From NCBI GenBank assembly GCA_023055505.1, contig JALIRH010000097.1, positions 124,001 through 188,000 of the forward strand: 64,000 bases of DNA, written 5' to 3'. Positions 42,298 through 54,215 of this stretch are shown piece after piece. Under the pieces are notes generated by a model, which was not told where the DNA came from, searched no databases, and was given only the letters and a program-made list of their open reading frames with translations. This stretch comes from Callipepla californica brunnescens. Taxonomy: Eukaryota; Chordata; Aves; Galliformes; Odontophoridae. A program made the translations under genes and the position numbers. Position 1 is the stretch's first letter, and each line of letters starts with the position of its first letter.

Positions 42298-43214
42298 GCT
42301 TTATTTATTTATTTATTTATAGATGGGTGCATATATTCTTAAATTTATCACTTAAAGCAGACTAATTTTTGTGAACACATTTGTGACTCACAGATTCAAG
42401 AGCAGATCCCTTTTTAATAATTGTTACAAAAGCTCTACTAACATTAATAACTGGTTGAAGACCCTACTTATAATCTTGGAGTTGTATAGATCTTATTTTT
42501 TTTGTAGGCATTTGTTATCAAATTTTTGTTTGTTATTTACCACTCAGTCAAGAAAAGCAACGCGTAAAACATAGCTTGATGACAGAGTTATTACTAGGCC
42601 AATATACCCAACGGTTATAGGTAAGAAATCAGTATAAGAAATCAATCTTAACAGCGATAACAAGTAGCTTAAGTGACTTAATATTCAAGATAAAAGCTAC
42701 TGAATAGCAGTAGCAATTACTGACTTTTCAAAGTAAAGTTGAAGAAAATCTCACTGATGCAATCTGAATGGAATCAGGGCCTATGGTAAGGCATGTACCT
42801 GTTTTATCTCTGCTATTAACTTTTATTCCATTGTGTTTCTAATTCCATCTTACATTTCAGGATATACCAGTTTATATTGATTAAAAATATGACAATTGTC
42901 CTACCAGGACAGGCCAATGTTTACACCTTCCTAAAATAAAAAAAAAAAAAGACAATGAACTCAGTGACCTTGTAGTCATAGTAACTTAAGTATACATTTT
43001 TTAAAATAAGGATATCAATATACTGAAATGCTATCAATGTTAAAAAAAAAAAAAAAAAAGGAAAATATAAAATAATATTGAAAATTCACAAGAAAATGTT
43101 TTCAGGAGTTTTGCACAACCCTTTTTTTCAAGAGCAGCATTGCTCTCACAATGTCTTTGTGAATCCAGTTATATATAATCAGTTTCTTGAAGCAGCGGAC
43201 CTATGACACGTTCT
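42298..43214 (-). other. PLA2G4A: Probable PLA2G4A 3' untranslated region
   Basis: Follows the PLA2G4A stop at 43217-43215. In sense, an AATAAA occurs at 42837-42832 (about 380 nt after the stop) and a cluster of overlapping AATAAA from a (TTTA)n tract at 42299-42322 (about 900 nt after). Either could serve as the poly(A) signal. Length and ends are inferred, with no transcript data. Confidence 0.5.
42832..42837 (-). promoter_or_regulatory. PLA2G4A: Candidate PLA2G4A poly(A) signal (AATAAA)
   Basis: The first canonical hexamer I found in sense after the stop codon. Use is not shown. Confidence 0.4.
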
Positions 43215-43346
43215 CTACGTATGGTTGTTGTTAAGATTGTTCTTATTAAAGAATCTCCTTGCTTCAACACTGCTAAGTGACACAGAGCAGCGAGATGGAT
43301 TTTCCTTTCTGTATTCAATGCTTTCCATCATAGCCTGCTTGATCAC
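43215..43346 (-). CDS. PLA2G4A: PLA2G4A last coding exon (residues 707-749)
   Basis: Follows a good acceptor (TATTTTCCAG at 43347 on) and continues the frame of the previous exon at phase 0. It reads VIKQAMMESIEYRKENPSRC, then SVSLSSVEARRFFNK, ending in TAG at 43217-43215. By exon-length counting this gives exactly 749 residues, the human length. The Ser at position 727 within RCSVS, a known regulatory phosphorylation site of cPLA2 alpha, is kept. The last eight residues (NNLNNNHT) are Asn-rich and unlike the preceding conserved part, so the extreme C terminus is divergent. Confidence 0.9.
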   Translation of the reverse strand: MIKQAMMESIEYRKENPSRCSVSLSSVEARRFFNKNNLNNNHT

Positions 43347-45434
43347 CTGGAAAATATTTAACAACATGTCATTCAGGAAAATAAGTTTTCATGATTTATT
43401 AATTGTTAAAATTGATAGAAAAGACCCCTTCAGATCTTAATACTTGGTCCTTCTAATTTCATCTCTGCTCCAAAACTGAAGAAAGTAATTGCTGAGTATC
43501 ATTATGAACTCATTTCCTTTATTGTATAATACACTGATTGAAATGTAACTAATAGATAAAGGCGTAACAGGATACTACCAATGTCAAAGAAGTCGCTTAG
43601 GAACATAAATCATCTGAGCTGAGTGCCAAAACAACAAAATCAAAACAGTGCAAAAATTCATAGTTAAATAATGTACAACATCAAGACTATCCTGAAAGAT
43701 ATCCTGAAAGATCCTCACTTTTGCTTTCTTGGTCCCAAAGTAGCAAGTTTTGCTCATTACACTAAAAAAAAAATGATCCTTTCTTTATCACAGATGATGA
43801 TTTACACCTGTGAGCATGCAAAGCCACTCTACAGATAATGTGGGAATTAGGTTACCAGTCACAGTCCTGTGTTACAGCTAGTATCAATTAAGAAGTATAA
43901 TTAATTGCTGTGGAGTTAACAGGGAAATAAATTTCCAAAGTTCTTTACAAAAGAAGTTTCATGTCTCCTTTTTTTTTTTTTTTCACCATACATAAAGGCC
44001 TGAGTAAAAATCCTGAACATAATACTCCACGTCCTACACAATCACCTTTGCTCAGTTAACCTGCAGGGCTTTTGATCTTCAAATGACAAAGACATCACAG
44101 AAACCAAAGTAGAACAGAATATGAAAGGGAACAGGTCCTGACAAGCATAGGGTCAAGCACTACGGGAAACACACAGACTACACTTCAGTAGTTCTATTTG
44201 GAAGACAGACACAATATTAAGCCAATCTTCTTAGCCCTGGAAATATTTAGACTGTTTTATCAGCTTGGAAGCACCCTCTGACCTTTTCAGCGGCATATTT
44301 GCCTCACACTATATTGACGGAGGAGCATATATGGTAATGCTTTCTATAAAATTGATATAACAGTACTTCAGAAATAGTGATCAGGTAAGAAGATCAAATT
44401 CTATTCACCCAGTTCTCACTGTGCATCCCATCCAACTTTCTTCATGTAACTTCAGTCACAGTGTTACCTACAGTGACTGGATTCTCCACTTTCCTTCCCA
44501 TGCTGGAAGGACACAAGTCAGCCATACCACAGTTTGTTGTGTGTGCACATATAATCAGCAGAATTCTACACAAGCTCATACAGATTCTACTGTAAGTTTG
44601 CTCTACCTCCCATTATTATCAGGTAATTTTTTCCACTGACTATAACAGGCTTTGATCCAGCCTCAATTTTTAGAATAACAAGGGACACAACTAAGTAGAG
44701 TACTCTGTATATCAAAATGATCAGGTAAATACTGAAATAAAAGGGCCAACAGCATCCTGGCCTGCATCAGAAATAGTGTGGCCAGCAGAAGCAGAGAGGG
44801 AGGCTGCACCTCAAGTATTGTGTTCAGTTTTGAGCCCCTCGCTACAGGAAAGACACTGAGGCCTTGGAACACATCCAGAGAAGGTCAATTAAATTGGTGA
44901 AGGGTCTGGAGCACAAGTCTTACGAGGAGCAGCTGAGGGAGCTGGGATTGTTCAGTGCGGAGAACAGGCTCAGGGGAGACCTCATTACACTCTACAACTT
45001 CCTCAAGGGTGGCTGTGAGGAGGAGAGGTTCAGCCTCTTCTCCCAGGCAACAAACAGGACCCAAGGAAATGGCCACAAGTTGTACCAGAGGAGGTTTAGA
45101 CTAGACATAAGGAAAAACTTTTTCTCTCAGAGAGTGGTCAGGCACTGGAATGGCCTGCCCACGGAGGTGGTGGAGTCACCATCCCAGGCAGTGTTCAAGA
45201 GGCGTCTGGATGAGGAGCTATGAGAGAGAGTTTTGTAGCCTGTGGTAGCAATGGTAATGAGTGGATGGTTGAACTAGATGATACTGTAGGTCCTTTCCAA
45301 ACTTGTGATTCTATGATTCTGTGATAAAACCTCTGTGCCTTCATTATGGCAGATACAGAGCTTTACTCAGATAATCTATTCCCCCCTTTTAACAATCTAG
45401 AATCTTTAAGACCCTTCAACTCTGACATACATAC
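43347..45434 (-). other. PLA2G4A: PLA2G4A intron with a CR1 insertion
   Basis: Bounded by the donor GTATGT at 45434 and the acceptor at 43347. Contains the CR1 at 44745-45325, whose 3' end lies only about 110 bp from the exon donor. Nothing else recognised. Confidence 0.8.
44745..45325 (+). mobile_element. CR1 LINE 3' fragment, antisense in a PLA2G4A intron
   Basis: Landmarks gccaacagcatcctggcctg, ggagcagctgagggagctgg, aggcactggaatggcctgcc, ending TGATTCTATGATTCTGTGAT. Its 119-codon frame (44864-45223) is well preserved, so it is one of the younger CR1 fragments in the window. Confidence 0.92.
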
Positions 45435-45592
45435 ATCTATGTTATTGAGGGTATTGAACTCCATTAAATCGTGAAGCCTCTTGAAAGCCTCATTGGGATA
45501 CTGAAAGTTGAAGGTAGAGAATGGTGTATTTGGATCATCAAAAATGTCAAAATCGGCAAAATCCTTCTCTTCCTTTGTCTCTCTTGGAATAC
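45435..45592 (-). CDS. PLA2G4A: PLA2G4A coding exon (residues 654-706)
   Basis: 158 bp between acceptor TTTATGCAG (45593 on) and donor GTATGT (45434). Starts with the last two bases of a split Gly codon and ends on GAT. Reads IPRETKEEKDFADFDIFDDP, then PFSTFNFQYPNEAFKRLHDL, ending NTLNNID. This is the conserved C-terminal part of the catalytic domain. A longer frame reads through the donor into intron, so the exon end rests on the GTATGT site and the match to the family. Confidence 0.93.
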
Positions 45593-45783
45593 CTGCATAA
45601 AAAAGCAAAACAAAAACACAATCTAAGACTCAGTATCTTACTTGTCAATGGTTCTTTTCGAAGTCATAACCATAACAGACTTAAGAGACCGTTTGAGGAC
45701 AAAAAATTTCTAGTCTATAATCACTTTGTTATTAAACATTTTTAAAGGAACAGCTAGATACAGCATCACAAAACTGTGCTCAC

Positions 45784-45979
45784 CTGGAGCTTTGTACTTC
45801 CGGAAGTTGATGTTTGCCAGAACAAAATGGATTATGGTTGGGCAATCCTTCTCTGAAGAGGTATCCTTTGGTTTAAAAACATAGCACTCCTTCAAACCCT
45901 CTCGATCAAATACATTTGGATCTATTTTTGGGAAAGGAAGTTTGTTCATTCTGGCCCATTTTTCAGCAAGTAAAATTTC
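45784..45979 (-). CDS. PLA2G4A: PLA2G4A coding exon (residues 589-653)
   Basis: 196 bp between acceptor TTTCTTTTCAG (45980 on) and donor GTGAGC (45783). Reads EILLAEKWARMNKLPFPKID, then FDREGLKECYVFKPKD, then CPTIIHFVLANINFRKYKAPG. It is in the cPLA2 catalytic domain. Phase 0 at the start joins to the AAA end of the preceding exon; the end splits a Gly codon. A 190-bp intron separates it from the next exon. Confidence 0.94.
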
Positions 45980-48354
45980 CTGAAAAGAAACAAGATGCAT
46001 GTAAGCACTCACTGAAAAGTGGGACTTTTTTTTAGAAGGATACAGTTCAAACAGATGTCAGTACCAAAAACAATTTGATTAAATCATGCTTCTTTACTGC
46101 AGAAAGACTGATTAAGTTGATCTTTGCGCAGAAAACCAGTACAGCAAACTGAGCAACTAATTCAGCCTACTCAATCTTCATCACATGAGATGATTCACAG
46201 GAAGGAAAGAATTGGTCTGTCAAATAAATCTTTGGGTGAATTTACGGAGCTGACAGGTAGAAAAAAAACATTTGTAATTTTACTTGAAAACTGAGTATCA
46301 GCACTATGGAAACCAATGAGAGTCAATAAAGACCAGTCCACGCATTGTTATGTTCCCAGTCACATCACAACACAGGAGAGTATTTGAAAGCATTCTAAGC
46401 AAAAGAGTCTAGAAAACAGTCTATCTTACCTCATGACAAGTCAGTAAACAAAATAATTTGTAAATAATGACTCAAAAGTATTTAATGAGGGTGTGTGAAA
46501 GGGAGGAGAAGGAAGGTCAACATACTCCGTCTTGGTTTTGAATGAAATGGGACATTTCTTGGGGCAAATGTTTTGGATACACAAGAGATTAAGAGATAGT
46601 GGGTAACAAATGATACAACAAGAGTGGAGCCACTGACTTCAGCTGGCTGACTTTTCTATATGATGGTATACTAAAAGTGTATTAGAGTGCTACCGTAGAT
46701 ACTACGAGTCCAACTCTTGAACTGACATTTACTCTTTGTAATGCAAGCAGAGCCAATAGGATTGCAGTAAAGAAAACTGTTTTCTGTCCTTTAGGTCATT
46801 ATCATACAACCTGTGGGCTATACGTGCATTAGTTAGAGGTACGTCACTGTTTTTATTATACACATATTTGTGTTACAGGAACAAATGAACCATTCCCTTC
46901 AATGGTGGCTTTACAAAAATCCAAGGCATCATTTAATTTTCCCACCATCTTTTCTTGTGTAAAATGAGTTTGCCTTTCAAAATTTATGATATGTTCACCA
47001 AAATGGCATAGAAACTTGCAGCACATTGAGACATAAAGCTCGATGAATAGGAATAGTATTACAAACAATTACACATAGCCTTCTACAGAGACTCTATGTG
47101 CAGAACATAAAAACGGATGTAATAAATATTTCAGACAGAATTGCATCAAAAATCCAGCTGAAATGGAAGGTAGTCATGGCAAGTAAAGAAAGAAATTCTT
47201 AAATGAATAAAAACTTAGAGGAAGAAAGCAGACTCTGGGACTGAATCAAGGAAAGATGTAAGGTCCTGGCACTACTCCAATTCCTCTCAGAGTTCTACTC
47301 TTCCCAGCAGCCCCAAAGAGACCTGGAGATTATGGAAGTTACTCTTTTTTAGTCCTCTTGGGGTTGCTTTTTTTTTGCATTTGAAAACAGCGATCTGGAT
47401 TTCACTTTGCTACAGCTGTTATTTTTTAATGTTGTTTTGAGGTTCTTTGACAGTAAAAAGAAAAAAAAGAAAGCTTTTCTTTGTTCCAATTGAAATTTGC
47501 CTGTAAACCAACAAAGAAGAGCAGGTGTTTCTCAAATAGGCACGCTTTCTCAGTTTCCTTAAAAATTATTTATTAAAACTCACTTGGGTTTCAAATAAAT
47601 GTTGCCTTATCTTTAAAACCCCCACCTTAAGTGCTACTGTTTCTCGATCAGCTACCAAATCATTCAATATCAACCTTTTTTGATCAGCTGGAGACATCTG
47701 GTTGCAGAACTTGTACAGACTGCACAGTCTGACAGCTGTGCTTTCTACACCTGCTACAGAAAGTTAGCATAAAGTTAGGTTATTTAATCTGTATTTTTCC
47801 ATAATTTTCCTCTGGCATGGACACCTTTAGGACACCTGCTTAAAACAGCATGGGGATTACCCTACAGAGATGAAAATGGTCGGTTAGTTTCAGTTTCAAA
47901 ATGTTATATATTTGCAATACCAGAGTAGCTGAGTGAAAACATGTTTCTACAAGGCAATGACAGAAAAGCTGTAGTTTGTATCACAGAGAGCAGCTGTTCA
48001 GAGCTAGAGTTAGCACAACAGTGAACTTAATTTTTAACTAGTGATACTAAATCTGCAATTCCGTATGAAGGCAAGACTTTCATAAAAAGCAACACAGCTA
48101 TGACTCCAAATAGCGGTTTACAGAGATGCAAATTATGTTTTTCTCCTTTGTGTTATTTGTGTTGTGTGAGTCACGTAAACAGGAACTGAAGCAGAGTGGA
48201 ATATTCTGCCTTGACGTGGAAACAAATTGCTCCAATGCTGTAAACAGGCAGAATGGCCAGCTGGAATCATTAAGTGTGCAACCAGTCCAACTGGAAAATT
48301 AACATTAAATTTAAATTTATTAATGCAAAGAAAAGAATGGCCTATTTTACTTAC
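45980..48354 (-). other. PLA2G4A: PLA2G4A intron with an unexplained exon-like segment
   Basis: Flanked by donor GTAAGT (48354) and acceptor (45980). Contains the exon-like segment at 47584-47750, and otherwise no repeat or gene that I recognise. Confidence 0.75.
47584..47750 (-). other. Exon-like segment of unknown origin in a PLA2G4A intron
   Basis: Preceded by a good acceptor (CTAACTTTCTGTAGCAG) and followed by two possible donors: AAG|GTGGGG at 47626/47625 and the stronger CAA|GTGAGT at 47584/47583. One frame is open throughout (STAVRLCSLYKFCNQMSPAD, then QKRLILNDLVADRETVALK) with a plausible amino-acid mix. If spliced into PLA2G4A after residue 588 it would put a TAG in frame two codons in, so it would act as a poison exon. 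I do not recognise the peptide. It could be chance. Confidence 0.3.
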
Positions 48355-48539
48355 TTTGAAAGGAGGACTGGAATCACTAGGCCTTGCTGAAAAATCAAAA
48401 GAGATGATAAGATCAACTCCTCTTTGAGGTCTTAAGATAAGTGGATATGGAAGATTAAATGTAAGACCACTGTCCACAATGTGAATCTTTTTGCTCTTCA
48501 CATCTAGTGGCTCATATATCCTCTCAAACTCATCAGGAT
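48355..48539 (-). CDS. PLA2G4A: PLA2G4A coding exon with catalytic Asp549
   Basis: 185 bp between acceptor TTCTGCATAG (48540 on) and donor GTAAGT (48354). Encodes residues 527-588: DPDEFERIYEPLDVKSKKIH, then IVDSGLTFNLPYPLILRPQR, then ISFDFSARPSDSSPPFK. By counting, the Asp in IVDSG is residue 549, the partner of nucleophile Ser228 in the Ser-Asp dyad that hydrolyses sn-2 arachidonoyl phospholipids. KSKK gives Lys541, 543 and 544, linked to phosphoinositide binding. Highly conserved, no lesion. Confidence 0.95.
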
Positions 48540-49680
48540 CTATGCAGAACAAATGAAAACAAAACAAAATAGTAATACACCAATTGAAAATTAATTTTTA
48601 TGGAGTTTTCTTTATGTTTCCCCAGGTATTGAATAACACAGACTTTAAAATGCTCAGTACTCCAGTTAACCATTAAATGAACACATATATAACCTTAATT
48701 CTCATCTTAACAACTAGAGAAGGAGAAAAATAAACAGAACTGGAAAGGGGCTCACCAAGTCATATACAGTAACACTTTGCCTCAAGGCAGAAGCAGAGGC
48801 AGAGGTGGCTCAAGCTATAACTAATGAGGATAGATTCTCAGCTTCAAACCTGGCCTTCCCAGCTGTATCTCGTCAGCTGACAACATGAGAGACAAAGGAA
48901 AGTACAAAGTAATACAGATTCCTAACACACATCCCATACCGTACAATCCCAGAATTATCTACTTATTGTTATTATAAAATAGTTCCTATACCTAATGTTT
49001 TCAAACTAGATCTAATTTAAGATTCCTTCCAAGTCAAGTCAAAGTCAAGTCCAAACTGAGGGCTGAGGAAGATTATATTTTCCCTTCAACCCCAATATTT
49101 CCTGGGTGTAACTCATGAAAAAGGAGTTTTGGAGGTTATTTTTGCGCTTATCCAATTATCTGGATACTGTTAAATTACCCCTCTAAGTAGTTAAAAATTC
49201 TCTTCTGACGATCATTTCTTGTTCCAGAATTTAAAAATATTTCTGATGCTTCTTTTATCCTTCTGACTAAAAAATGATGACAAGATCTATAGAGGGCAGT
49301 GTAATCTAAGCAATGCTGAATAGAACGCTGCTTCTTGTATAATTAAATTCAATAACATCTTCCTATTAGTGGTAGAAATTATCTGAAAGAAAGATACTTT
49401 AATGTGAAAAAAGACCATCAAAACTGAATCAAATTCCAGTTTAAAACAACAAATTTCTTTTTTCATTTCAGAATCCATGAGAAAAACGTATCGTTATGCA
49501 CAGCAAAACATCTCAGAATATATATTCTGACTTTTTATTTCTGTTACTATTATTCACTAAAGGACACTTTGATAAAAATGATCCACTGGTTTCCTAATAT
49601 TTGCCCTGATGACTGCTTGGTGCTAAAGAGCTAGTAAGAGATTTATTTTAAAAATAGGCATATTTCATACCTGTTAATTA

Positions 49681-49722
49681 AAAATTAAATTAAAATTAAA
49701 TTAAATTAAATTAAATTAAAAA
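49681..49722. repeat. AAATT pentanucleotide-type repeat
   Basis: Tandem TAAAATTAAATTAAATT units in an intron. A simple repeat with no inferred role. Confidence 0.85.
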
Positions 49723-52679
49723 AATCAATGAAAATAAGCCAGCATTTATCAATTTCCTTGCAATCCAGAATCTGCCATTAAGAAGATACACCTACTACAT
49801 ATACTTTTAGCACAATTAAAATAGTTCTGATCTCCCCCTCCTTTTTTTAAGACTATATTTCAAGCAATTTATTATTTATTTTAAACCTTTTTTCTTGACA
49901 GAATTCCCAAAAACTGCAAAAACGTTTTTGGTCAAATATTTTATTAGTTTACAATTACAATATCTTTTAGAAGTACATTTTTAGTTTTTGAACTGAGACG
50001 ACAAGTTCCAAACATCCATATTTTGTGCTCAGAATTAAAAAAGCAATGAAGATTATCCAGTATTTAGTTATTTATTTTAACAACCTGGATTTAAAGGCAG
50101 ACTCCGTATGTAGTTTGGTTGGATTTACACAAGGTCTGGAGGCAGAGGCCAGCAGTAGAACAAGTGAGATGAGATAACCAGCCAGACTGAACCATGCTGG
50201 AAGAATCACTGCCTACTTTATGTCCTGAGCTGCAGTTATTTTAAAAGGTTGGATTAGAAACCTTTGTTCTTTTTATATTTTACAATACATGCTTCCAGGA
50301 CAATTACACTGCATACTCCAGTTGCCCTGCTACGTCAGCCCACCATTATGCAGCAGAGTGAAGGCTGAAAGGAATATTTATGCTTTGAGATCCAGGGACA
50401 TAAATTTCAGATCAGGAAGACTGCTTTACTGAAAGATGTATCTGTATGAAGAGAAGCTTTCAGTCCACAGAACAACCAACAGAGAGAAGCACGAGATGCT
50501 TGCCTGGTCTGTTGCAATCGGATACACATCCAGCCTGGAAATAAACAAGAACTGCTTGGAAATAAAGAAGATAGTGCTCAAGAAACCAAATTCTGTCACA
50601 GATGGCAGCTTCAATGAAAGCAAGGGGGATGAAAACGGCATTTGCTATTGACATGCATCTACTATAGCAGAGTTTCCAATAATAATAAAGGAAGGAAGTG
50701 GAGATTATAAATTGTTTTCTTCCCTATTGTTATTCATATGGCATTTTCTCAGGGAATTTTGGTGTGTTGTAATATTAAGACACAGAAATAAAACAACTAT
50801 GAGTTCACAATGAAACTATTCAAGAGGTGTAAACTTTTAAAGGATATTTGAAATCAGTTAAGAAAACTCTCAGCACAAATGGAATCTACAGCAAAATGAT
50901 GCCAAGTATTGTCATTATATAAGGGAACGTAAGCATCAAAGAGACAGTATTCCAAAACTATGGCTCACACATGAAAAAGATGACAAAATCACAATACAGT
51001 TCAAATACAGGTGCTCAAATGGCATTTTTGAAGTAAAAACTCTTAATGAGCCCACTGTAAAAAGTTTTCTCATGTACGCTCTTGGCTCCAGCACTGTAAG
51101 GAGTTCAATGCTGGTCCACTCACTTAGGCAGTAATAATCCCACTGTCAGAAGAAGAGAATCTGGCCTGTAGGAGTGTTTCTTTCTGAGCAGAAAGCACAC
51201 CCATGCTGAACTCCTAGAGCATGATTTCTGTCTGTGAAAGGCTTGAAGCTACTGGAGATGCAAAACATTACCTATATGCAGTTTGACTCATTTACTTTTC
51301 CTTTTGCAGTCCGTTAATGAAATTGAAATCTAAGCAATCCAGACTTCTCTGTACTCAAGCTGTGAGGTAAATTCTTAGTGACAGGAATAAATATGCAGTG
51401 CTTAAATGCATCCAGTGCCACAGTAATACATGGTATTTCAAATTTACTCTGAAGTTTCCTTTCTATCTATTCCTCCAGATTACCAGGTTCTAACATCTAT
51501 TAGCAAAATTCACCAACAGCATTAAAATGTGGATACGCCTTTCACAACTGAATGAATACTTTTTATATTAATTACTGACATTTTGTGTTTTGTTTTGGCT
51601 TTTTCAACTCCTGACTACACTGAGACTATTCACAGCTGACAGATTTGAGTTGTTAATTCAGGTTTATCACTGCAGGCTCCCAAAAACACTACAAATTTGC
51701 AGCAATAGCAAACTTCTGCCAGACATTTTAGCCCAAGAATTCTCGGGTGACAGATGGTCAAGTAATTGTCTCAGAGGAACAGGCTCGTTCTTGTCAAACC
51801 TGCTACTCCAACTGAAATTAAAATCCAGGAAACTGATAGTTGATATTGAAGACTATCCACGTGTCTTAATTATGCACAATTCACATCAACTGTCACTTTT
51901 TCCAGCCATAAATCTACTACCCGCTTTCCTGCCTCTTTTACAACTACTATAAATATTAAGATTACCCAGTTGTAAACACCTCTGAGATGGTAAAAATATT
52001 TAGAAAGTGGAGCACAGATGGAAATTACCATACAACCACTCAAAGGGATTTGTTACATTAACAAACACACATTAGACAGCGCCTGCTCCTTAAGCTTTTA
52101 AACGACATCTGGTATTTACTATTGCTTAATGACTGACTGGAACAATCTATTTCCTCTGGAGAGAAAATAGGGGCTGAAGTGACTATAAAAATGTCAGATG
52201 GTTGACAGTGCTGTGCTGCCACACAAGAACATGGAAGGAACAGCGAATGGCAGCTCCTTGACTTGAAAGATGTCAAAAAAAATCCACAAGCATTGCAGTT
52301 TGTACCACAGAAACTCCACATAGTATCTTGACTATGACTTAACCTTTCTATATCTATATCCTTTCTATATCTACATCCACATCACAGTGCTGTTGTCTAA
52401 TAAGAAGAAAAAAGCGCACCAGAGACAAAAAAATAGCTCAGAAATTCAGAGGATTTCACTGAGCAGAGTGTAATTAACACTGTCTGGAGGAAGTCTTCAA
52501 AATGCTAATCACATGCAATACCTAATTCTCTGCACCTAGTGTCCTATCTACCATATAGCTCATGCAGGAGAGTGGGGAAAGACATTAAATAACTTCTGTA
52601 ATTTTTTTTTTTTCTGAAATTCATGCTTGCCACCAGCATTCTTACTTCCTGCTTATGACAAGACAGAATTGGTTAGGGA

Positions 52680-53410
52680 GGACCCCTGATGAAGTTTAAC
52701 AAGAGTAAGTGTTGAGTCTTGTACCTGGGGAGTAATAACTGCATGCACTGGTAAAGGCTGGGAGATGACCTACTGGAGAGGAGCTCTGAGGAGAGGGACC
52801 TGGGTGTCCAGGCTGGCCATGCGCAAGTGTGTGCCCTTGTGGCTAAGAAGGCCAATGCTATCCTGCAATGCATTAAAAAGACTGTGGCCAGCAGGTTGAG
52901 GGTAGTGATCCTCCCTTTCTACTCCGTCCTGGTGAAGTTGCACTTAGAATACAGTGTCCAGTTTCAGGCTTTCCTGTTCAAAAAAGACAGGGTTCTCCTA
53001 GGAATCCAGTGGAGGACCACAAAGATGATGAAGGGCCTGGAGCATCTCTCTTATGAGAGACCTGGGTCTGTTCAGCCTTGAGAAAAGACTCAGAGAGGAT
53101 CAGGTAAATGTTGATAAATGTCTAAAGAGAGGTGGGAGGCAAATGGATGAGGTCAGGCTCTTCTGCACAGCAATAGGACAAGGAGTAATAGCCTAAAATT
53201 TGAAAGCAGAAGTTCCATACTAACTCACAGAAGAACTTCTTTACAGTAAGGGTGATGGAGCAGTGGAACAGGCTGCCCAGAGAGGTGATGGAGTCTCCTT
53301 CTAAGAAGATATTCAAGACCCATCTGGATGCTGACCTGTGCCACCTATTGTAGGGTGCATGATTTATCAGGGGGCTTGGGCTCAGTGGTCTCTTGAGGTC
53401 CCTTCCAATG
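52680..53410 (+). mobile_element. CR1 LINE fragment, antisense in a PLA2G4A intron
   Basis: Landmarks tgatgaagtttaacaag, gagagggacctgggtgtcca, gtccagtttcaggctttcct, ggctgcccagagaggtgatg, and ending gaggtcccttccaatgcagc without the octamer repeat. Frame broken. Confidence 0.9.
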
Positions 53411-53972
53411 CAGCGAAATGCAGATGTGTCTGACACCTCAGTCACACTGGGAGGAACATGGAGTCAGGAAAGTAAAGATGCACAACTAACATTGCCTCCA
53501 CATGATTTTCAGAGGAAGACAAAGGTATCAGAGAAGTTACAGGAAAGAACCGTAGAAGGATAAGGAAAGATGCTATTCCCACCTAAAGGCTTAGCACCAG
53601 TGAAAAGAAAACAGCCCAAGTGAGCGAGAAGCAGCCTCAGTGAAGGGTGCCACACACAAAAGCAGCTTGGTCAACTCTGTCAGCATTTCCCTGAAAAAAA
53701 AAGAGCCAAAAAGGTACCAGTTGTGCTGTAGAGCTTCCCAGGGGACTCAGGAAGTAGGCAGCAGGCCGAAACTGTTGTACAGTGCCTTTTGTGACCCCTA
53801 GTCATCCGACAACCTTCAGCACCAGCCAGTACTTATGACTGCCTCCGGTGAAATGTCCCACCTTTGTTCAAGTGCAGCTGTAAGCCTTGTAGTTTAAGTA
53901 AATGTTACCACACTGAAAAACTTGCAGTTTAACCAATGAACATGCAGCAACACAGGTTTTCTGCAAACTAAC

Positions 53973-54215
53973 CTGCAACTGCTGCATCTAGTTCATCTTC
54001 TTCCACAGATTCCTGAGTCAAGAGGTCTGCCAGAGGAGACAGCGGGTAACAGCTGTTGAGGTTCAATCCCAGCATGAAGTTGTGCACTTTCCCAGCACGC
54101 CCTTCCCTGGTATTGAAAAGGGCACTATCACCCACCAAAGCCATAAGCATTCGCTGCACCCAGCTTTCCTGGCTACTGTTCTGATACTCTTCATTTGCCT
54201 CTGAATTTTCAGTAC
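53973..54215 (-). CDS. PLA2G4A: PLA2G4A coding exon with Ser505 regulatory site
   Basis: 243 bp between acceptor TGTCCTCTATAG (54216 on) and donor GTTAGT (53972). Encodes residues 446-526. It starts in the variable loop (TENSEANEEYQNSSQESW), then MALVGDSALFNTREGRAGKV and HNFMLGLNLNSCYPLSPLAD, ending ELDAAVA. By counting, the Ser in PLSP is residue 505, the MAP-kinase site that raises activity; the Pro on its C-terminal side is kept. Lys488 in RAGK is also kept. The acidic loop differs most from human, as expected for a disordered region. Confidence 0.94.

Larger units (their letters stand above)
48540..53972 (-). other. PLA2G4A: Large PLA2G4A intron
   Basis: 5.4 kb between donor GTTAGT (53972) and acceptor (48540). 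Contains an (AAATT)n run (about 49681-49722) and a CR1 (52680-53410). Frames around 52058-52321 look faintly coding but change register and lack both splice sites, so I do not call an exon. Confidence 0.75.

Noticed and set aside
44864..45223. 119-codon plus-strand frame
   Set aside because: It is the C-terminal coding end of a CR1 LINE, not a host gene.
52058..52321. 87-codon minus-strand frame in a PLA2G4A intron
   Set aside because: Two frames look equally plausible and neither has both splice sites; probably chance.
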